Of a stretch of 64,000 bases of DNA, positions 57,623 through 64,000 are shown piece by piece; the first letter of the stretch is position 1, and each line of letters opens with the position of its first letter. Under the pieces are notes generated by a model. It ran no database searches and was not told where the DNA came from. It saw only the letters and a program-made list of their open reading frames with translations. Where the stretch lies: NCBI GenBank assembly GCA_024699855.1, contig JAMPIQ010000003.1, positions 6,014,001-6,078,000 of the forward strand. The letters are read 5' to 3'. Origin of the DNA: Aphelenchoides besseyi. Taxonomy: Eukaryota > Nematoda > Chromadorea > Rhabditida > Aphelenchoididae. The position numbers and the translations under genes were made by a program.

Positions 57623-57801
57623 GCGCGCTTTTTTTAAACAGAAGTGAGCGCGTTGCGACTGATAGTTTGTCGTGTCGTATCTTGATACACAGTAATTTCC
57701 GCACCACAGTGTTTCAGTAAATATTGATCTACTCGACAATTGCAGTAGTCGATCGATATACAATATGAGTCATTTAGCAAGGGGCAGCTAAAGTATAGTT
57801 C
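57623..57801 (-). repeat. Foldback element right arm
   Basis: A perfect reverse complement of the left arm, 54 bp away across an unrelated spacer. Confidence 0.95.
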
Positions 57802-57888
57802 GCCCCATCTTCTGGAAGCCTTTTGAGATCAAAAAGCACTTTGGAGCCTAATACACAAAACTTCGCTAAAGTACTAGACCAAGCATGA

Positions 57889-59053
57889 TAGGAAGATTTC
57901 AGGTCGTACAGAAAGTCGAAGCTGTAACAAGTAATACCTCGAGGAAATCGCGATTTTCACATGAAAACCACGTTGCTTTAAAAGCAACTTCCAACGCAGA
58001 AACGATCATTCGTCGTCTTTTCAATATACTCCGCTCATCGGCCCAATAATCGGAGTTTGTTTCTTAGTCGATATATAGGATGTTTCAGTCAAAATTATGT
58101 TTTGAAATCGGAATTTTTTTCCATAACGATGACGACGCTAAACAACGACGCATCAACAACGTGCGTGTGTGGTCACATCATGAGAAGTCGTGGCTTGCTC
58201 ATCTACAAAAGTGCCAACAACATCTTCGACCACAATCAAGTGACAAACGGACATCGACTGTGCATGATTTAGATCTCCTGGAAGAGATTATGAACGAAGG
58301 TAAGCAATAAGATAAGTTTAATGACATAAAAGATTTAGATCATTGGAACAATCGTGTTTTCTTATTCCACTCGTCACTTCGTCTATTTGTGTGGCCGAAA
58401 CTGCAAGATCCACAATCAAGGTTAGTAACACATTTATTTGAGAGTTGACATTGTTGTTTTTCAACGATAAGGAAAACCACGATCGTTCAGGTCAATTCAT
58501 CATTGAGAACTCGCTGCAAAAAAAGTTGTACGAGGAGTTAAAAGTCATTGGGGAACAAGAGAAAACGACCGAATTTTAGACTTGGTGGATTGGGCATGAG
58601 ATACGTTAATGAACGATTATTGAGCTTATACCTTTACTTTATGACTACGTTAATGCGATGTCCGATGGAATGAAGAAGATGTTGCCTGAGGTCATGTCGA
58701 AATTTTAATCCGATAGTTCTTGCTAAATTATCTTGTTGAATTTGTTCGAATAAAACTGTTTATTCACATCGTAAATCATTTCTCCTTTCAAATCCACATC
58801 TTCAACGAGCCCACAAAACGCGAACTACCAATTCGATAATGTAAGCCCTAAGGCTTTACAGATAAGGAAACAATTAAGGATTATAAAAGTACGTAGAGTT
58901 GTTACGGAATCTCAAAGCTTATTAACCCTTCTTTTTTGTGATTCTTTAGTATAACTTTGTGTAAACAATGAATATTTATTTTTAACGTCAACAATCAACG
59001 CACGAATATTATTAGGCACGTTAAGATATAAAAAAAGGGAAAACAGTTCTGAT
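57889..59053. other. Interval with unrecognised possible exons
   Basis: Between the foldback element and the eIF3B stop, plus-strand frames at 58080-58312 (DDDAKQRRINN..., HDLDLLEEIMNEG), 58342-58418 (DHWNNRVFLFHSS) and 58471-58579 (SGQFIIENSLQKKLYEELK) look protein-like. They have candidate GTAAGC/GTTAGT donors and TTTAG/AAG acceptors, but the three do not join in one frame. It may be a decayed gene. The rest is AT-rich non-coding. Confidence 0.25.
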
Positions 59054-61621
59054 CACTCCTCGACAATGATTTCTTTTTTCTCGGTCTTCACAACCATTGT
59101 CACTTGTTCTTCGACCATATCTGATTCAACTGTCTCATCTGTATCCAAACCATCTAAAAATAAAAGATAGAAATCGTAGTTTTGTTTATCTTCTTACCAC
59201 GCAATTTTATACGCATAGATCTTTCGGCTTCGTAACGTTCGCGATGTTGATCACGCAAAGCGTTGAATCTCTCCAACGTTTCTTTGCGCTTGGCAAGCAT
59301 CTCCTTCGACAGTTGTTGTTGCTCGCGACGATCTTCTTCTTCGAATTTCTGCGAAATTTGTTTCAAGTTGCGTCGTATCTCCTTTTGTTTTTGTTCCGTC
59401 AAATGCACCGGTGGACGTGGACGCCATTTGAAACGCATGAGTGTGTCGATACTTTTACGATACAACTCACGACCCTGGAAGGTATGAATACGATAACTCG
59501 GATCGTAACGACTGTTGGCCAACGATGCGGTAACAAAGTAACGACCGGTTGGATCCCAGGAGCCCTAAAAATGTAAAACGATTCAATCACAATAGTTAAT
59601 ATTATCAATTACGTAGTTGACCGATTGATGTTCGGTTCCGCGAATTTTGGTTGCTTCCGATCCATTGGTATCGATGAAGAAAACGTGTCCAGCCGATGAA
59701 TTGCTTGCGTAAACAGCCAACCATCCACCTTGAGGAGCCCAATTAACTGTGTTGAGTTGCATTCCAGCGTCCAGTTTTGAAATGCATTGGGGCGTTGGTT
59801 TTCCCTTGTCCATACGATAAACCAACGGCGTTGATTTGTTGGATGATCCTTGAAGAACACAAAAACGATCACCTGAATTTTGGAGCTTAGCGCTTCAAAT
59901 AGTCAAAAAATGCAAACCTTTTGGTTCCCATCCAAACGCAATGAATGGCTCAGATAATTGAATCGTTTGAACAGCAACGAGCTTATCGGAGAAGTCAAAA
60001 ATCTCCAAATGTGAAGCAACACCCTAATTAATTTAACCGCCATAATCATTGAATCTGAAGTCCTTACAGTCAATTTGGTTTGTCCATCTTTGTTTTTGCG
60101 AACAGAGTTGTAACGTTCGGTGTGTGCGGCCAAGTAGTTTCCAGCTTTTTGCCAAAACAAATTTGCCGCAGAAACAGAGAAAATTCGTTGAGCACGAACT
60201 TTGGCACGAGACGGAAATTCGATGACTCCAATTTCAGCTGGTGCATTTGATGCAGGCTAAACGATCATCTTGAAAACGAAATTAAGAACATGAACACACC
60301 CGTTCTTCGCAATAGTACGCGATCAAGTTCTTGGACGGATTCCAATCGAAGGTGACCAAACCTTCCAGTTCGATGGCCTTGTTTTCGTTCAGAGTGAAAG
60401 TCGTAGTGTCGTAAACAAAAATGTTGTTTCCTTTTGGACGACAGAATCCGAAATAGGCTTCATCGAATGACCATTTAAAGAAAGGCCACGAATGAACGAC
60501 ACCCGAGCCTTGATGAGATGGCGAAAAGCTCTTCTTGCATTCGCCCGTGAAAACATCGAAGATACGAAGTGAGTTTTCGGTATCGGACGAGAACTTGTCG
60601 TCGCACGAGTACGTGACCAGATAACTGAACTCAAAAGATCAATTGAACAAACAAAAAGAACCTACGATTCACGTGGCGAAAATTCGATGTAATCGGCCAT
60701 CTCGTGATTGTATCGCTGCCAGCGATCGAATTTCGATCCGCCCCACAAAACAACTCCCGGCTTATGCAATGTGGCCAAGTAAGTACCGTACGGCGACCAT
60801 TTGAAAATGTGTTCTGACCAATTCTAAACATTACATAAACGAATAATTTACGTTAACTGATAACTCACTTCGCGACCTTCAATGCACTCCAAATTTCCAC
60901 CGTTTAGTGCGCTGTAAACCGCCAAATTCAATCCAGCACTTTTTCGACTTTGCACTTGAATGGCAAACTGATCCACGCACTTTGGGTTCTTGACAAACCA
61001 CCACGGATCGCCCTGAAGACAAACACAAAAATCGAAAGAAGCTTCTGGCAACTAACCACACTGTCCGGAAATTTGCGCTTTTGCGGGACCGACCAATTGG
61101 CTTCGGGAGCAGGTGCATTGTGAAGTAGTGACATCGAGTAGGCGCTGAACGTGTGATTGCGATCCAATTGAAGACCATCTAAGACGACTCGAGCAGCTTC
61201 AGCAATGTCTTTGCTCGGATACTCAATAAAACAATAACCCTAAAGAAGTGAGGTAGAAATAAAGTCGCCAATATAATTTTTTACCTTTGTTGTTCCATTT
61301 CCATCGACAGGAACGTGGTAGACGGGAACGAAGTCCTGAATTTTGAAAAACTTGTTCAATACTCCCTCTAATTTGGGGTATTTTTCTTTTGTTGCAATCG
61401 GCAAACCAAAAACGATCAGACAACGTTCTTCGTAGATCTGTGGAGTTGGTTCCTTTGCGTACAAATCAGCGAGCAATTCTGCAGATAAAAAGCAAATAAA
61501 ACAAGAAGATGAGTCGCTTACCACTGTCCGAAACGTCGTCTTCAAAACCTTCGGGATCAGAAAAATCGTCTTTTGTCGGCTGCTCCTTGAGCAGATTCTC
61601 GAGCTCCGTTTGAACGGCCAT
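59054..61621 (-). CDS. eif3b: Translation initiation factor eIF3 subunit B
   Basis: Scaffold of the eIF3 complex on the 40S ribosome. The start at 61621 (MAVQTELENLLKEQ) leads to an acidic region with SELLADLYAKE. The N-terminal RRM (about 61450-61130) has ERCLIVFGLPIATKEKYPKLEGVLNKFF as successive blocks, joined by splicing to KGYCFIEYPSKDIAEAARVV. A beta-propeller follows, with PWWFVKNPKCVDQFAIQ, NWSEHIFKWSPYGTYLATLHKPGVVLWGG, FDWNPSKNLIAYYCEER, LFWQKAGNYLAAHTERY and GSWDPTGRYFVTASL. The C-terminal helix is charged (HLTEQKQKEIRRNLKQISQKFEEED), and the tail is acidic/basic, ending KKEIIVEE. About 720 aa, as in other animals. About nine introns of about 45 bp. Confidence 0.96.
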
Positions 61622-64000
61622 GATGCCAACAATACGGACGTGTGATTCACTTCAAAATTAACTGTCCGATTGATATCACTTTAAAGCACAGGCTTTCTGC
61701 CAGAATAATAAACGCTACAACTCCCGAAATGAGGCTGTGCGGGAATCTGAATCCCAAAACGAAGCGCTTGTGCTCAGGAGGGAGTTTTGGCGAACTGCAA
61801 AGTCGATCAGAAAAAACTCGTTTTTCAAAAACCAATCAACTTTAAAGGCAAGAACATTCTTTCGATCAGTTGAATGTCGAGAGTAAGAGTCTTTTGCAAA
61901 CTGTTGGCTTGTTGTTGTCAACTCGTGGACAGTAATCGTATTGCGAGCAGATTGCTATGCCACAAAATGAAGCAGATGTTAAAGTTGCAATCTCGAGTTT
62001 CTGTCAAATTGAAGTCAACGAACAATCAAGGTCTTCGATTCAGTTCGTTTGGGAAACTTCTTCAAAAGTCCAATCGACGGAAACATTTGAAAATGTTTTT
62101 GTTTTCAGCAAATCGATTTAGACAAGAAGTCAATAATGTTCGAAGTTTAAGATCGTTCGGCCGATAATTAGCAGGTTTGCCAGTTTGTCACTTTCAATTC
62201 AACTTCTCCACCGATTCTTCCTTTTTGTTGGCGCGTAAACGCTGGAGGTTTGTGCTTCTTTTTATCAATTGGCACACCGAAAATTAGCGAAAATTTCATG
62301 TGAAATTCGAAATGAAACAAATCGGCTTGACATTCTTATCAGATTCGAGTGTTTACAATTCGTTCTCCTGCTCAACGCCGCTGATGCCGATAAGTTTGGT
62401 GTTCGAAGCGGTAAACACAGCGCTAATTCTTCGAATTCGATCACTAGTTTTCGAGTCTCATTGTTCGTCATTGACCGCAGCAAATCTCGAAGTAACGGTC
62501 GTGTTATCTTCTTCTTATTCATTGCTTCGGGCATGGCCATATAATTTGCTTTGCCGCTTTCAATTGGGTCGATTCGCATTTGCGCTTTTTTGCTTCAGAC
62601 CATTTTTGGCGCGTCTGCCATCCGAGTTTTTAATTGGCTCTGTGGGTTTGTTTTTAAACTCACCATCTTAAACTTCATCGGTGGTCACAGGTTCTCAAAC
62701 CTGTTAGTGCACTAGTCCACTTGTTTACCGCTTTCGAATCGAACTCACGCCATTGGCCTCGTGCTGAAAGTGACGTTTAAAAGTGTACTAATTAGTCGGT
62801 TTGAGAGAAAGGAATTCAAAACTTTTACATTTCACAATGAACGAGTAGTTTTGGCCAGAGGCTATTTCCCGCGTTTCGACAGGCGGATTATTTTAAGTTC
62901 ATTTGTTTTCTGATTGATCAGTTGGAATGATGGACACAAACTTTGGCGCCCTTTAGACTTTTTGCTCGCTTGATCGATTGCCGTTTGAATTGCAGAAACA
63001 CGCAATTTTGCGTTGACAATTGAGATTTGTTAAAAGATCTCCAGACGTTTTTCGCGTGTCGAGTCCAAAGGCCAAGTTGCTACATCGAATGTTGTCATCT
63101 GATCGTCTATATAAATTTCGAGTCTTCTTTTTGTTCTGCACAATAGAGAATTTTCGGTAACGATCGAAATTCTGTTTTTCCTCTTCATTGCCACTCAGAC
63201 GTGATGGCCGACAAATAAAAGGCGGGATCTTTGTTTGGACTACTAGTCGCTCGAATCGCTCCAACTGCGCTCGCTTTCCACCCTCAGTGTCCACAAATCA
63301 AAAACATGCATCGGATCTTTTGTTCGTTGTTAACTGACGGCTGGTGGTTTTTGCTTCAAACCGTTGGGTTTTTTTGGGGGAATAAATCGCTTTCACAAAC
63401 GAACATAAATCTGAAGGGTCATTTGCTGGAAACGGAATTCGACAAGTTAATTTGAAAAGTTGAGTGGTCATAAGGAAGATGAGTGTTCATATTGAAGTTG
63501 TGATGATATCCATTGCACAAACATTGCCTAAACGAATAAGTCTTGTTTACGTTGCCTCTTGGCCAAACTGCTAAAAGTCGTTTTTGAAGCGGCAAAGTGA
63601 CTTGGCGTTTTCCGACGGTCGCCGCAGGTTCTTCTATTTAAGCGGTCACCTTTTTTTTACATCTTTAAGTCGACGCACCTTTTGCTTCAATTGGACATTG
63701 ACGTCCGGTTTGAACTTGTTTGAATTCCGATTAAAACTTTTAATTCGCTCTCTCACTTTTACGTGTATTCAAATCTCGATTCTGTTAGCTTTCTTTTAAT
63801 GACCGTAGTCTTCGGTGTTACTTTTCGTTTCGTGTCCATAAGCTTTTTGCCTTAATTTTCGATTGACTGTTAACTCGGAAATTTGTATTCCGGTTGGTCT
63901 TGTGCTCACCGTTTTTAATCGACGAAGAGAGACAGTCGAGAGACGGTGCACAGATGCGGCACGGCCAAATGGATTTGGTTCGATTTGTTTCTGGACAAAT
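61622..64000. other. Terminal 2.4 kb, no recognised gene
   Basis: Upstream of the eIF3B ATG. Open frames of 60-125 codons occur on both strands but none has recognisable motifs or good splice partners. The stretch may include the eIF3B promoter and the upstream region of a gene beyond the window. Confidence 0.4.

Larger units (their letters stand above)
57389..57805. mobile_element. Foldback/MITE element with 179-bp perfect arms
   Basis: A 417-bp element whose arms, 57390-57568 and 57623-57801, are reverse complements with no mismatch that I can find, around a 54-bp spacer. It is flanked by an 11-bp direct repeat CATCTTCTGGA (57378-57388 and 57806-57816). It has no transposase. Long inverted arms with a 9-11 bp target duplication point to a Mutator-like (MULE) or Foldback class rather than Tc1/mariner (TA) or hAT (8 bp). 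That class assignment is inference. Confidence 0.9.
57302..57888 (+). pseudogene. Small open frame interrupted by a foldback element
   Basis: An ATG at 57302 opens a frame (MSVTKSLKSKRNTSAVHK...) that reaches the foldback element at 57389. Removing the element and one copy of the 11-bp duplication restores a continuous frame on the far side (SLLRSKSTLEPNTQNFAK...) to TGA at 57886-57888, about 52 codons. It may be a chance frame. No family is recognised. Confidence 0.3.

Noticed and set aside
57471..57720. Two near-identical 78-codon proteins on opposite strands
   Set aside because: They are the two arms of the foldback palindrome read in each direction, not genes.
62690..62790. Possible tRNA on the minus strand, from a GTTCGATTC T-loop-like sequence
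   Set aside because: The flanking bases do not pair as a T stem and no acceptor or anticodon stems can be drawn.

Overview
The window is animal (metazoan) nuclear DNA with small, tightly packed genes. Most introns are about 36-60 bp, AT-rich, start GT and end in TTTTAG or TTTCAG. Recognisable proteins are spread over 64 kb on both strands. The best guess for the organism is a nematode, probably not close to Caenorhabditis. The reasons are the very short introns, a NRF-6-type acyltransferase, an NDUFB6-like/PXYLP1-like pair, a CLHM-1-type CALHM channel, a MADF/BESS protein, a DM-domain protein, and above all an operon-like cluster. In that cluster an upstream AATAAA is followed about 100 nt later by a splice acceptor almost touching the next ATG. 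A true HDAC3 and CFAP20 are present, which suggests an early-branching (Enoplea/clade I type) worm. Another small-intron ecdysozoan is not excluded from sequence alone.

Layout, 0-23 kb (dense housekeeping block): COQ7/CLK-1 (-), CFAP20 (+), HDAC3 (-), ARID2/SWSN-7 (-), NRF-6-like acyltransferase (-), then a head-to-tail run on the minus strand of a C1orf50/DUF2452 protein, ARP6 and SF3B4. Divergent from that run are an NDUFB6-like complex I subunit and a PXYLP1-like histidine phosphatase (+, 160 bp apart). Mahogunin-type RING ligase MGRN1 (-) follows, then mitochondrial prolyl-tRNA synthetase (+).

23-43 kb (looser): OST-alpha/SLC51A (+), an unrecognised single-pass membrane protein (-), a MADF+BESS protein (+), and a DM-domain (DMRT) gene (+). 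The 2.5 kb second intron of the DMRT gene holds a dead mariner (1,387 bp, antisense). An unrecognised small secreted protein (-) and a 4.5 kb gene-poor interval come next, then a long small-heat-shock protein (-).

43-64 kb: a CALHM-type large-pore channel (+), DCAF13/SOF1 (+), the largest subunit of RNA polymerase I (-, with one 2.07 kb intron), FAM32A (+), a 417-bp foldback element with perfect 179-bp arms, and eIF3B (-). The last 2.4 kb has no recognisable gene.

Functional themes are ribosome production and translation (Pol I RPA1, DCAF13, eIF3B, PARS2), chromatin (HDAC3, ARID2, ARP6), splicing (SF3B4, FAM32A) and mitochondrial electron transport (COQ7, NDUFB6). Exon edges given here come from reading frames and GT/GC...AG joins by eye. 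Starts and stops are firmer than internal joins in the long genes.
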